This document shows, piece by piece, positions 1 through 11,560 of a DNA stretch of 64,000 bases (its first letter is position 1; every line of letters starts with the position of its first letter). The notes beneath the pieces were generated by a model that did not search any database, had not been told where the DNA came from, and was given only the letters and a program-made list of their open reading frames with translations. Source of the DNA: Trichuris trichiura (Eukaryota; Nematoda; Enoplea; Trichinellida; Trichuridae); NCBI GenBank assembly GCA_037903355.1, contig JBAJFE010000005.1, positions 3,782,001-3,846,000 of the forward strand. The letters run 5' to 3'. The position numbers were made by a program, and so were the translations under genes.

Positions 1-1692
1 TTGATGAAGAGTTGCAAGGAGACGATGCGCTCGCTATAGGCCGTTTGTCGTTCGTTGATGCTGCCTAGTCGACGTTGCGTGACTTGTAAACATTTCGGTA
101 GGGTGAGCCTGTTCCTTTCGGCATCCCCTGTCCATTTGCTTTTGCATGGTCAGCTTTTACTTGTTGTTTACTTGACGTTGATGGCCACCCCTTTTCTATA
201 TGCCCAACTCATCGTTTGCCAAGTCCCCGTAGAATATTGCTAAGCGTAATCGAGGTCAAAGGTGAACATAGGACACACAAGTGGCAATGCCGACAAGTGT
301 CAATTCTTTTTGTCGACCCTCACTCTTCTTAGCGCACTTAACATCTGGTAGTAATTCACCAAGTTGGCACTAGATGCGGTTTGAACCGGTTCTATCCTGT
401 CACGGTTGTTGAGTTTGTCTCGTGCTTTGCAGATGGCGATCGTTTCGCCAATATTCGTCCTTCAACGCTATTGGACTTCTTAGTTTTCATTAGGATGTGC
501 TGGCTAGATTTTTGAGCTTTGTCTTTTTTTGTTGCTTTCTCTCTCAACTCGTAGCGCGTTAGGCGTGATGCTACGTTTTCTAAGATATTTCAAAATCAAA
601 GCGACCTAGTCAGTTGTCATTTGTTTTGATAGCATGCAAAGGGGGGGGAGATGTTTTAAGTGTTGACCCCTTGTCAGGCAAATCCGGTCGTTGGCCGATA
701 GCTAAGGTTCTATGCTACTTTGAAGGTTGAACGCAATGGAGTGCAGTTCCGGCCTTCCATCTTTGTCGTTTGACGATGATGAGGTACATAGTGGTCGCTT
801 TCGAATGGCCAAATTTTACCTGCACGACCCGGTGACCGTTTGTGTTTTGACGGGTAGCGCTTTCCGGTGCCGCCCAGTTCGCTGCTATTCGATTGGTCCA
901 CTTGGCCTTTGTCGTCGTCGTCGTTGGCTTTCCGTTGTTCCATTAGTTTGCTCAAAAATCGCCCGCTGCAGATAGATATGAAAGCGACCGCAATGCTTCT
1001 CAGAAATGGCCGGGTAAGAAGAGATAGAGGCGGCTGTTGTTCGACCAACCAACCAGCTTTGATTTTATCTTTATTTGCATAAGTCAAAGTGCTCACAACG
1101 TTTAGTCGCAGACGGACGCAGTGCTCTCCGTTGTCGATTGACATTTCTCCTTTATTTACCATTGCTCATTTTGAACGGTCTCTCTCTCTTTTTTTGTATG
1201 GTCCATTCGATGAACTATTATTTCCTGTAACCAATTGGGGGCTTTGGCACTACGGAAACGTGGGACTTTCTGTTTGCATTTGACGCTGACTGGACACCCA
1301 ACTTGCCAAGTGAATTTTGTTATTTAAGCCATCAGTGTCGTTGTTGTTGTTGTTGTTATTGTCGTAGTCATCGTCTCACTCATAAAGCTTCCGTTAGAGC
1401 TTCTCAGCGCCAGATTGGCTTTCACGCGTTAGTTAGTGGTGTCGGAGTGCTTGACATGGCGCAACAGAGGTGTGCATGCACGCTTGGATGCAATGGCAGC
1501 AAAGAAAATGGATAAAGAAAACGGCCGACGCGGTTCAGCTCTTTAAAATACGTTGCGCCATCGAGCCTCTCTTTCGCCTCGTCCAATGGACGTTGCATTT
1601 ATAAACGATTGGTCGTTTTTTTTTAAAATCTTATCTATTCGATGTTTTACTTCGCGTCAAATTTGTATATCTCTTTTTTTTCTGTTGTTTAG
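1..1692. other. 5' flank, no gene recognised
   Basis: I see no coding region with splice or family support here. The open frames on both strands at 0.7-1.5 kb overlap each other and show no recognisable domain. A pyrimidine tract ending in TTTAG at about 1692 looks like a 3' splice site, so an untranslated 5' exon of the next gene may lie in this stretch. A short GTT trinucleotide run lies near 1338. Confidence 0.5.
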
Positions 1693-1725
1693 GTCGGTGT
1701 GAGATCTTGCAGCTGCCGTACCTTA

Positions 1726-4316
1726 ATGGACGAAGACGAATACGGCAGCGGCAGTTGGACGCCGTCAGATTCTCGTCTCGAATTACCCGAAGAAGAGGTA
1801 TTCAAGGTTGAACTCATGTACAGTAGTCGAACGAGTCAAGCGTTCGTATGCCCATGTTTGGCCAACTTGTATCGTTACGGTAGGGAAGACGGGGACAACA
1901 ATGGAAGTTCGTCGTCGTCGTCGGACGATTGGACTTTGTTCGCCACGGGCGTTCCCTTGTTGGTGGTCGATTCCGGTGCTCCAAGCCAGTCGGTTGCCAA
2001 ATTGCAGATTCAACTTGCCGAATTGGGCACCGGCTTCACGCTATGGAGGCAACCGGTTTCTCCATTTACGCGGTAAAAGCCTCACCTTAAAAGTTGCAGT
2101 TTTTTTTTCAAATCTCTCTCTCCGTCTCCCTCGTAATTGCAACAGCGCTGTTCCATTATTGCCATGTCCGCTTGGTTAATTTTGAGGTAACTTTCCATAG
2201 GCTAATCAATCGGCCTAGTGCCATTGGCCCTAAAACGCCTCATACCCTAACAATGGGCGGTGATTGTTTGCCAAAGTCGACGAGAAAGCTGATTGCAAAA
2301 TGACGTCATTAGGCCATATTTTGCCTGTCGAAGTTGGAACAAAACGTTTTGTTGTTTCTTTTTTAAGGTTAACCATTTTGAGCAAGTATTAGCTTTGGTT
2401 GTGTTGGCTTGAAAAAGCTACTTTTAGCGCTGTCGCCTAATTTGACGAAGAAGTTTGCCTATTGCTCATCGCTTCTCTCTAAGTCAAGCGTACGCTATAC
2501 TTTATTTTTGCTCCGAAGAGCGTTCGCTTCGGAAAGGAAAAGAAAGATTAAGTACGAGCCGTTTCTGTTCTGTGACGTCACGTCGTATTGGCGCGCGCAA
2601 AGCTTACCTTGAGCTTAGTCAATTGATGCTCTTAGAAGTTGTTGACGAGTTTGCTCCCTTTTTTTACCTCTTTCAAATAGGCAATTCTATATTTAGGTTG
2701 TTCATGAATGCTTTTCTCGACGAGTGCTGCAGCTTCTCTTTTAAAAGAAAAGTTAAGTTTAATCCGTTTGTTTCGCGATCAACGAAGCGAAGTAATCAAT
2801 GCAATGCGGCTTAGAAGCAAATTTTGAGATACGAATTGTGTTATTATTTTCTAGACAATTTTTCGTATTAGTAACCATCGTCGTGACGTTGTTGCTTCGT
2901 TGAGAGACTGCTCGTCGCGTTTTTTTGCTTTTGTTTGCGCCTTCCGCCGAAAATGCGACGTAACTGACGCGTCGAAGGGTGCTAAAGAAAAGACGTTTCG
3001 CCTTTTCTTTTATTCAACGCTCAAAGTCAATGGCGCGTCGCTAAGATAAGCGTAGTCGTTATGCAAATTTTGTTAAATTTTAAATTGACCACAATAGCTT
3101 CGAATTCGCTGAGATTTCAAATTTGTTGTTCGTTTTTTTTGGCTAAACTTAAATGGTCCAATTTGAAATTTTCTACGCGTGCTATTAAGTTGCCATATAT
3201 GCGTGCGTATGTGTGTCGCGCGTTGTTAGTTGACGACTTCCGGCTGTTCATTTGCTCCATTGAGAGAGGGAGTGAACTGCCGCAATCGATGCGTCAACCG
3301 GTTTTTTCATTTTGCCTATCGATAAAGTCGATAAATCTTCAACGATGATAAGCGGCTATTGGGATCGACTCTTTTTCCGACCGGTTTGTAGGTAAGTAAG
3401 TTGGCGACACGTCGCCGCCGTCGCCGACGGAGAAATTTATCTATTTAAAAATTTTGCCCGAACTATCTTTACGCCCCAAAGCGTTAGTACGCGTTGAATT
3501 TGAGCAATTGTTCATTTTTGCAACTCGTTTGTTGCTTCGACCAGTTGTTGCTTCTTCGACCGTTGTCGACTTTGGTTTCTTTTTTGTTTGGCGATAAGCG
3601 GCGGCTGTTGCTAACTGTTGTCGCTCGTACGCAATGGGCAAACGAAAAAATAGCCATTTTCACCGACAGAGAGCGCCGAAGAAAGCTATAAGATAAACCG
3701 GTTTTATTTTATCTCTTTTTTTTGATTTATCAACACTGTTGTTGTTGTTTGTTGAAAATTCGCTCTTTACATTCTGTAGCAGTTGCTTTTTTTTAAATTC
3801 CTACCAACTCGTACGGCGGGAAAACGTGTAGTAGTTATATTTTTTTTCAGCTATTGCGCGGTGGATTCGGGATTCCATACAATGTTTACCAGTACGGTTG
3901 GCAGGTGTCAAACGGTGGGCATTAGTTTTGATCATCAATTGTCGGCCAAAAAATTTTATCAACAACTTCGTCTGCTCCAGTCGACTTTGTCCAAAACGGA
4001 AACTGTTGGCGGCGACAAGAGCGCCACCGTTCCAAGGCTCTATCTTCCCTGCGCTCAGGATACGTACATGTCCGTTTCGAATGGAGTGCGCGGCAGATCG
4101 ACGCCTATGCCGTCAAAGTCTTCAATATCGGGACCGTGCTGCTTTCGACATATCACTTCGCTTCGTCCCTCCGATTTGATGATGTCCTACGAAACGGCGA
4201 TGACGTCGAGCGCCGCCTCGACCATTGCCGGATCGCGGGGGACATCCAGACGGGCGTTCGCTCGCGGAACGCGCTCCTACACAAATCTTTACGATCCAAA
4301 AGACTCGCTTTTGTAA
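1726..4316 (+). CDS. uncharacterised protein with PH/EVH1-like domain
   Basis: Two coding exons, 1726-2072 and 3851-4316, join in phase (CG|C) to give about 270 residues. The start is the ATG opening MDEDEYGSGS, just after a probable 3' splice site at 1692. Residues of about 25-170 hold alternating hydrophobic strands (for example WTLFATGVPLLVV and LQIQLAELGTGFTLWR) and, in exon 2, SGFHTMF followed by a short helix (AKKFYQQLRLL). That pattern fits a PH/EVH1-type fold ending in a C-terminal helix. A serine-rich loop (about residues 65-75) interrupts the domain. The C-terminal 90 residues are Ser/Thr/Arg-rich and look disordered. The 1.78-kb intron is far longer than the 50-60 bp introns nearby. 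AATAAA at 4341 is a likely poly(A) signal. I recognise the domain style but not the gene. Confidence 0.65.
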
Positions 4317-5191
4317 CTGTAATCAACTTCGGGTTACGTAAATAAAAAGTTGCTTCAAAATGCAAAAATGTGGTCGATATTTTGTCGTTAGAAGTAACAG
4401 CGATTATTTAAATTAAGCGGAAAAATAGCAAAACCGACGTAGAGCCCTTTATTGGTTTGTAAAAATTTTTCGTACGCTTTATAAGTAACCTGAACATCAT
4501 TAGAGTTACTGTAGAAGGCTCGTTTTCTTCGATAACGCTGTGATGTTGGCTTAAGGGTAAATTTATTTCTTCCGCCTGCCACTGTTGGCTTTAATAATTT
4601 TCATTTTGGCATTGTTAGCTTTTACGTCGCCTTATTCGCGTCGGCGAGTTGTTTCAGCCATTTTTGGTTATTTTTGTTGTTGTTGTTCGCGGGACATCGA
4701 CAGCGCGCCGCCGGCATTCGTTGTTCGCCCGCGCTGCGCAGTTTGACTTGCGGAAATGATGCAGACTGTAAAAATGCCGCTTTTCATTTGCCACGTCGAG
4801 AAGAGCACTCTCCTTACCGTTACGCGTTTGAATTGGTAACTTCGCAAACGCTGCTCAGCTTTTTTTAAAGTTTACATAAGATAAACAGCATATGTTGTTC
4901 AATTGGCCTCCGTAGTTTAAGGTAAAGTCACTCGCGAGGTATTAGTTCGAAGTAATTACTTACGCGTTTAGTGCTTTCGATTTTTCACTCGTCGGCGGTG
5001 CATGGTACAGTTTGCTCCAACGATTTTACATCCAATTATTGAAAAAGCGCTGTTTGTAGTTGACTTTATTTGGCAAAGCCGTCAAATTCTCGCTGTTGTT
5101 CATTCGAAAACGGCTTTTTTGATCGCTGTAGTTTCTATCGTTTTCATTGCTCGTACGTATGTTCAGGAATGACAAAAAGTTAAGAATAATT
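4317..5191. other. intergenic region with poly(A) signal
   Basis: Begins with AATAAA at 4341-4346, serving the upstream gene. The rest (about 850 bp up to the NUP35 start) contains no frame with family or splice support. It should include the NUP35 promoter, but I see no clear TATA or initiator motif. Confidence 0.5.
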
Positions 5192-6507
5192 ATGCAGTCT
5201 CCGTTGGCGGCACGAAGTTCGCCAAATACAACTTCTGCTCAAACAACGGTTGTTCTGCCTCCGTACTTTTTTGGAGGAGCTTCCGGCTCTCGTCAAATCG
5301 CGCAGGTAGCTGACACCGCTGTCTTGTATGTATGTATATATTCGATGGGATGTTGTAAAATTTTAGACGAGAACTGTTGGACATCAAGTTTCGTTTGACA
5401 AGTCTTTGCCGCCCTCTCCTTGGGCGCATTCGTCTCCCACGTTGGTTAGCCCGAAAATATCCCGTCCAATTGAACGAACTGCACAAGTATCTCGAGGCCC
5501 ACCGGTTCGAAGTATGCTCGAGGGTGTGTCGTCCGGTTTGCATGGTCTGTCGCCTGTCAGGTACGACCTAACAAGTCGTAACTTGTCCAAAGGAGGCGAT
5601 TTTTCCCTAACGAATACAATGGAATGCACTACCAACAGCGGGTATACGACCAACGGGTTTCCAACAGCTTCTCAGTTAGATCCCTTTTATACTCAAGGGT
5701 AAATATACGCTTGGATATTATTGCTAATGACGACATTCAAAGTGAGCTTGATTTCAGCGAAGACCTCAATCCCCAAAGAGATTTGGACTCCGCGTGCGTG
5801 ACCGTTTTTGGTTTTGATTCCGAAACGGCCGATATGATCCTTAGGAAGTTCGCCGAATTCGGCACAATATGTTGCTACGAGGCGGGAAACTATTTGGCTT
5901 ATTTTCTTTCGCTTAACAATCCCTTTTTTTTAAAGATATCGCCGTCCGGCAATTGGATGCACATACTGTATCAAAGTCGAATGCAAGCCAATTTGGCGTT
6001 GGGCAAAAATGGCAAAATTTTTGCCAATCGAATTAAAATAGGCGTCGAACCGTGCGTCGATAAGGTTACTCGCGGCGGCGGCGGCGGCGGCAAGTTGTCT
6101 TTTTCAGCTTTGTTTAAATGGCGCCCAATTTTAGGAAGCGATAAAACGTTTTCGCATACGTTCAATGAAGAATCAAAGAGCGGTTGAACCTGAAAATAGC
6201 GTATCTCCGTCGGTTTGCGTTTCGTCCGACGATTTTCATCCGCTGTCGTTGTCCCGTAACGCCATTGACTCAACAACAGCAACAACACCTTTCGAATTGA
6301 AAAGTCCACCTTTGTCGTCTTTGTCAAAATATGAAAACGACTCAAAAAGATCGATGCGCTCCATGACCGCTCCAATGGTTTGTTTCACTCTTTTTTTATG
6401 AAATGTCTTTTTATTTAAAGTTTATTCAGGACTTTGAAGAAGAGGAAGAAGATGCGATGTCTGTTCGCGGAATAGCGTCTAAAGTGTGGTCTTATTTGTT
6501 TGGTTGA
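5192..6507 (+). CDS. NUP35: nucleoporin NUP35/NUP53
   Basis: A component of the nuclear pore inner ring that binds membrane and other nucleoporins. Proposed exons are 5192-5305, 5367-5698, 5758-5881, 5936-6064, 6135-6377 and 6430-6507, giving 339 residues (human is about 326). The N-terminal half is Ser/Pro-rich with SFDKSLPPSPW and DPFYTQG, both typical of the family. The RRM_NUP35 domain follows (about residues 160-235), with CVTVFGF, the GNWMHILYQS strand and IKIGVEPCVDK. The C-terminus is acidic and ends in KVWSYLFG, the amphipathic membrane-binding tail conserved in NUP53 proteins. The intron at 5882-5935 is inferred: it has a GC donor, is 54 bp long and in frame, and removing it restores RRM alignment length. 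AATAAA at 6528 is the likely poly(A) signal. Confidence 0.9.
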
Positions 6508-6600
6508 CGAGCATTGATAGTAGTTTCAATAAAAGACGTTAAAAATTGCCGCGTAAAATTTTCCCGTTGAATAATTGTTGTGCTGTTACGTCACTGGCCA

Positions 6601-7361
6601 ATGCTTTACCGTGAAGTTGGGTTTTCAAGTTGGAAAGCGAAATTTTCAGGGTGCGAGTTGCGTATTCGATGCAGCTCGTTGGGACGACCAATGAAGCTGT
6701 CCTCAAATGGGCAATGCAATTTCAAGTCTTGCTTATGGCGACGCGCTTGGACATTCCGTTGCCTACTGATAGTTGTTGTGATTGTTTTTTCACAAATATG
6801 TACGCGTACAAGATTTGGTGTTGTGATGCTCAATTTGGAATATCTTCTCTTTCCAGATATGCTACGCCTGTATTTGTATAGACTGGAATGTACTAAATCA
6901 CAGCGCGCCTATGGCAGTGGTCTTGGCAAAGTTGGCTCCCGCGTGCGGTCATCCGGTGACAGTATGCCAACAATTTACGTGGTAACGCCAACTTACCAAC
7001 GCTATACGCAAAAGGCTGACTTGACCAGACTATCCTATACTCTTATGCATGTGCCGAACATATTGTGGATTGTAGTGGAGGACGCTCCGACCACGTCCGC
7101 TCTGGTGACCAACGTGCTGCTTCGTTCCGGTGTAGAACATGTGCTTTTGGCGGCTCAGACTCCAAAGCGGTACAAATTGAAAAATCCGATGGCTGTTAAA
7201 AATTGGATTCATCCAAGAGGAGTGGCTCAGAGAAATGCCGCCTTAACTTGGCTTCGTTCCAACCTTTCACCTCTCACTAAAGGGGTGCTCTATTTTGCCG
7301 ACGATGATAATACATACGATCTGCGCATCTTCGACGAGGTAAGGTTTTATCTGCTCTTTTT

Positions 7362-7395
<34 letters not shown>

Positions 7396-8611
7396 TTATT
7401 TCGTTTATTATTATTGTTGTTATTGCCAAGCCAACTTGGCCTGGAAGCAATTAGTTTCGCATTAGCGTAGAGGGAATATTTAGTGTACATTTGGCATGCA
7501 CGTAGTATAGGCTGCGTATGAATAGGATGTTTTGTAATTTACAGGGTGTAACCCACAAACACGGTATCCATGGTGTACATATTTTTCTGCAGGATAGATT
7601 TATGACAGATCCGGGGTATAAAAGCAATTTATATCACGCGAGAACCATATATGCCATAGATATGTCCAGTAGGTAAATATATATACCCTAAATCCTGCAC
7701 GTGCGGCGGTATGTGTGCCGTATATGCACTAGGTGTTCGCTGTATGCAAGTATATTCAACATAAAAACTACATGTATGATATAAAGCGCATAGATTTTGT
7801 AGATACCTTCTTTATAAGCAACATAAACCATGTACATATCATTTGTTCCATGAATATCTTGTGTATGCAGTTACATATACCACAGATGTATATATGCCGT
7901 GGAGACCTTAGCTATTCCAGGTATAAGCAATGTGCGTCACGTAGAAGCCATATATGACTTCAGTGTTACTCCAACGCAGGCGCGTACAGCATACGGACTA
8001 CATATGTATTATAGAAATCGCGGATTTTGCAAATATTCTGCTTATAGGCAGAGTATACTACGACAGTCCGGCATATTTCATAAACATCTTGCATGTATGC
8101 TGCGTATGCATGTTATTATTATGCATACTGTATCTCCTTATGACGTTCAACGTTTTGTTAAGATGCGTTCGACAAAAATGGTCTCTGTGTGGCCAGTTGC
8201 GTTCGTTGGCGAAATTTTAGTGGAACGTCCAATTGTACGGAATGGGAAAGTGGAAGGCTTTGTAGCAATGTACGATCCGAGTCGACCGTTTCCCATTGAT
8301 ATGGCTGCATTTGCCGTCAACATTCGGTGCTTCCGTATATAGCCTCGAACGAGACGATCAAGTTAATGGATTTTTTCATTTGTAGGCTAGTACTTGACAA
8401 ACCAAATTTGCTATTTGACTACGAAGTGAAGCGCGGTTATCAAGAAAGTCACTTTTTGCAACCATTGGTTAAACGAAGCCAGTTGGAGCCAAAAGCGGCG
8501 AATTGTACCGAAGTGCTCGTTTGGCACACGCGAACTATGATGCCGATGTTACACTTGGAAAAGAAACTTAGACTTGCCAGTGGCATGCCTATTTTCAATT
8601 TTGAAATTTAA
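6601..8611 (+). CDS. beta-1,3-glucuronosyltransferase (GlcAT-I type, glycosyltransferase 43)
   Basis: A type II Golgi enzyme that adds glucuronic acid to the galactose-galactose-xylose linker of proteoglycans (B3GAT3; SQV-8 in C. elegans). Exons 6601-7338, 8163-8326 and 8386-8611 give 375 residues. A hydrophobic anchor lies at about residues 51-68 (CLLIVVVIVFSQIC). The catalytic domain starts with PTIYVVTPTYQR and carries the metal/UDP-binding DDD at about 234-236 (FADDDNTYDLRIFDE). It then shows VSVWPVAFVGEI, RPFPIDMAAFAVN, GYQESHFL, ELEPK-type LEPKAANCTEVLVWHTRT and a short tail. These are the GT43 landmarks in order. The 824-bp intron 1 holds an ATT microsatellite and a diverged tandem duplication. 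The exact start is uncertain because the N-terminus is not conserved. GlcAT-I is more likely than GlcAT-P/S, but the choice is by motif only. Confidence 0.88.
7362..7400. repeat. ATT microsatellite in intron
   Basis: An uninterrupted run of about eleven TTA/ATT units sits just inside the 5' end of the first glucuronosyltransferase intron. Confidence 0.9.
7560..8120. repeat. diverged tandem duplication inside intron 1
   Basis: Two AT-rich segments, roughly 7600-7880 and 7910-8120, align in the same order. GTATAAAAGCAAT...ATCACG matches GTATAAGCAAT...GTCACG, and CTACATGTATGATATAAA matches CTACATATGTATTATAGAA. A CATGAATATCTTGTGTATGC segment is paired with CATAAACATCTTGCATGTATGC-like sequence. 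Spacing between matched blocks changes from about 303 to about 235 bp, so indels have accumulated. No coding signal is apparent. Confidence 0.55.
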
Positions 8612-8638
8612 CTTTCAACTGGCGGCACAAAGAATCCA

Positions 8639-9283
8639 ATGAATCCGTTGCTTGATGATATATTGCGGTTTCCTCACTCCGGGAACCCTACGTTCCTTCA
8701 GGTAATATCAACTACTAGTCATCGTACATTTTTTTTATCTAGCAAAGCTTAACTAAATTTCAGCTCGAAATAAGAATTTTTTAGGCAACTTTTCCCGCGT
8801 TAAAACAGCATTTTTTGTTTACTACATTGTTGTTTTGATTAGTTAAAAGCAAGTATTGTTTTTCTTATTATATTGATGGCAAATGTTATAAAGATACAAG
8901 AACTTTATTTACTTTTCAATACTCTAAACATTTTGGGCAATGGGGCGAAATTTCACATTGTGAAAAATGCGCAATTATTCATTGTTGTCTAAAATTTTTT
9001 TGTTCAGAAAAAAAACTGTTTTATCTCTGTATGTTCTGTCTATCCTTACAGAGCGTGTCAGCTAAGATATAAAACGTCGTTGAATGTTTCACTATTGAAA
9101 CGGCGCTGTCCAATGGGCGCTAATGTTTTGTCTTTTTTTTAAGTTAACTGACACACGCAACGAAAGCTTTTTATTAATAATTTTTACAAAACATAACGTG
9201 CTTTATTTATAGCATGTCACTGTTCGTCTATGTACGTTGCTGACGGTGAATATATCGACGACATGACGCAACGGCGACATACG
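8639..9283 (+). other. possible orphan exons (8639-8701 and 9213-9283)
   Basis: An ATG at 8639 opens 21 codons that end at a CAG|GTAATA donor-like site. A second 71-bp block at 9213-9283 is bounded by TTTATAG and ACG|GTGAGT. Both look exon-like, but they do not join into an extended reading frame and I recognise no product. They could be remnants of a gene disrupted by the downstream repeats, or chance. Confidence 0.2.
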
Positions 9284-9348
9284 GTGAGTCTTTTTGCTAT
9301 AGCATTTGAGCAAGACAAAATATTAGAACTTTCATTTACAGACAGATT

Positions 9349-9409
9349 CCATTAGAAATTTATTGACTATTTCAGGTGTTTTCCTACGCTTGTCTTCATT
9401 GTTTGAATG

Positions 9410-9443
<34 letters not shown>

Positions 9444-9657
9444 CATTCAAACAATGTTATGTTATTGTGTTGTTATGTTATGTTTATAACGAAAGTTATA
9501 TCTTTCGTTATAAACATAACATAACAATACGAAAGGTTTAAGGATATTGTTATGTTATTGTATTGTTATGTTATAGATTATTAGATTATATATATATAAG
9601 AAAAGTTTAAGGATCATTATATCTGTAACCTCCGGTTGTCAGTAAATTTCTAACGGG
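9349..9657. mobile_element. palindrome-rich MITE-like element
   Basis: The ends form an imperfect inverted repeat: TTAGAAATTTATTGAC near 9351 against GTCAGTAAATTTCTAA near 9638. Inside are two adjacent palindromes. One at 9397-9456 is a perfect 60-bp inverted repeat around a (TA)n core. The other at 9471-9526 has about 25-bp arms around a 6-bp centre. There is no coding capacity. A short non-autonomous DNA transposon is the simplest reading; I could not identify the superfamily or a clear target duplication. Confidence 0.55.
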
Positions 9658-10108
9658 ATTTTTGTGTAATTAAAATAGTGAGTTCTCTGTCTCTACTTAA
9701 TTATTAAGTTGTTACTGTAACATGCGGCGTTGCTCTGTAAAGCTACTTCGTATTTCAATAGGTATAAATGTTCAATCTTGCTGCTATTAAAATTGGGCCT
9801 TTTTATTTGATCTAAAAGTTGTCGACAAGACGTGTGGTCAGCGAAAGCTCTTTTTTCCTTCCAACTTTTTTAACAAAAAACAAGCAGACATCTTAATGGC
9901 TCATTTTACTAACATAGTTTACGTTAAAGCCGTAATATAGTTGATGATTTCGTTACCTAAACTTAGCTATCTCGTTTAATTTCGTGCAATGTTTCAGCAA
10001 TTAAGCCAAAATGTGTAATGCTTTATTTCGGTGAAATACGTTCCACTCTTAGAAAGAGATGTAAAATAAACAGTGGTTGTCAAAAGCGATTATTTATGAA
10101 AATGGTAA

Positions 10109-11560
10109 TTAAGGTTTGGCGAAATGAGAGATTGCATGCTTGAATTCCCAAAACAGAAGTTTCTTTCCGCTCATATTAGCTTTCAGAGCGAGAAATTTTC
10201 TAGCCAAATCACCGTTTCTTTCGGTTATGTTTCCATTTTTGACGAACAAAAGGATAAGTCGACTCATTGTGTTTATGTGTAGGTTGTTTTCTACGTTTTG
10301 ATCGAAGATTTTGCTTAACAGCTCTTCTGGAAAGGTGTAATTGTTTGTAAGTGCAGCTGTATCGAATAGCTGAGTAACTGAGCTAATATCCAACAGCTGA
10401 GAGTCTGCTGATGCGGTAGTTTCATGTTTGCAGTCCATCGTAATTCTAAATCGAAACTGTAAATTGGCTTAAGTTCATTTCAACATTGCGGAATTTACCT
10501 CTTCTTAGTTTCACAAAAGTTTGAACCACTACGTTCTACGTCTATCTTCGACGTTGCTATTTCGTTACTTTTTGAATGATCTTCATTAGACGGACCTCTA
10601 AAAGTTGGTCGATGTCCGTATATAGCTCGCAAAAGGCTGTAAAATGCACATTTTATCCTTGAGAGTTCCTTCGGCAGCATTTTCGTCAGGCGATACAACA
10701 TCGCTTGAATCCTTTGGTTCTTGCAGACTATTATCATTTAAAACATCGGGGGGAAAGGCGGATCAAATAAATTTCCGGAGGCAAAGTTAACGGCCGGTTG
10801 GGTGGTGCGTTGTCTTACAATCGTAGGCGAGTAAGTCATTGTCGTTTCGTCTGAAAAGGCCACGGACTAACGGTAAAGTATGTTTGATAAAACGTCATGA
10901 ATAGAATACATAAAATGAATGAATTCGTACCTTCTCTTAGCTTGTTATTATCGGGAACGTATTCTTTTTCCGTAAGTACAGGAAAATGGTCGCCAAATTC
11001 AAATCCGCTCCTGTTCGGGTCTCTTCGATATATAAATTGGGCTGCATAAATGTTATTACTAAGATAACACTTTTAGAGAAGGATAAAATACGCACCCGTT
11101 CCTGGAGAAAGACAAAAATTGTCTTCCAGCGAATGACTGTAGTCGCTGTAGTCTTCCTCCTCTAAAATGTTTAAATACATTGTTAATAGCCCCTTAAAAG
11201 ACTTTGCGTAATAACAAAAGCATTGAATATGTTGAATATATATCCTTAACTATTATAATACACAAATTAATCAATAGCTGTTGGCTTTTCGCTTAACCGA
11301 AGCGGGTAAGATAAGCAAGAAAATAAATGACATAAAATTTTCAATAAGTACCTTCCTCTATGTGAATTGTTTTCACGTTTCGATGTCTCGACGTTGCTTC
11401 TCGGTAGGTTCAAATTGCTCTTCGGCGAAGTGATTATAAACAGATGTTAAAACATCACAGAACACTGAAAAGTGATCGAGTTTATTCGATCCAAAGTTGC
11501 TGCTGTAAAGGCGTTCCCAACTAACAATTACGCAGAGCAAATACTGCTCAGATTTTATTA
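10109..11560 (-). CDS. uncharacterised multi-exon gene (partial model)
   Basis: A series of - strand open segments flanked by splice-like sites. From 5' to 3', about 11560-11375 contains EQYLLCVIVSWERLYSSNF and DVLTSVYNHFAEEQFEP. Block 11157-11094 is acidic and Ser/Tyr-rich (EEDYSDYSHSLEDN), followed by 11036-10930 (RRDPNRSGFEFGDHFPVL) and about 10854-10745 (TYSPTIVRQRTTQPAVNF). The region 10740-10495 leads to a final exon ending HAISHFAKP at 10109. The joint 10495/10442 (AG|A) is in frame. The stretch at 10745-10640 is contradictory: two frames look coding on either side of a six-C run at about 10748-10753. Further exons may extend to 11941. I do not recognise the family. Confidence 0.4.

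Noticed and set aside
710..1162. 150-codon open frame on the - strand
   Set aside because: It overlaps two + strand frames of similar length, has no recognisable domain, and its tail is low-complexity. Chance openness in a less AT-rich stretch is likely.
4905..4980. Possible tRNA (GTTCGAA near 4947)
   Set aside because: No acceptor-stem pairing or anticodon arm could be formed around it.
5586..5603. TAACTTGTCCAAAGGAGG looked like a bacterial ribosome-binding site
   Set aside because: The region is a spliced eukaryotic coding exon of NUP35; the match is coincidental.
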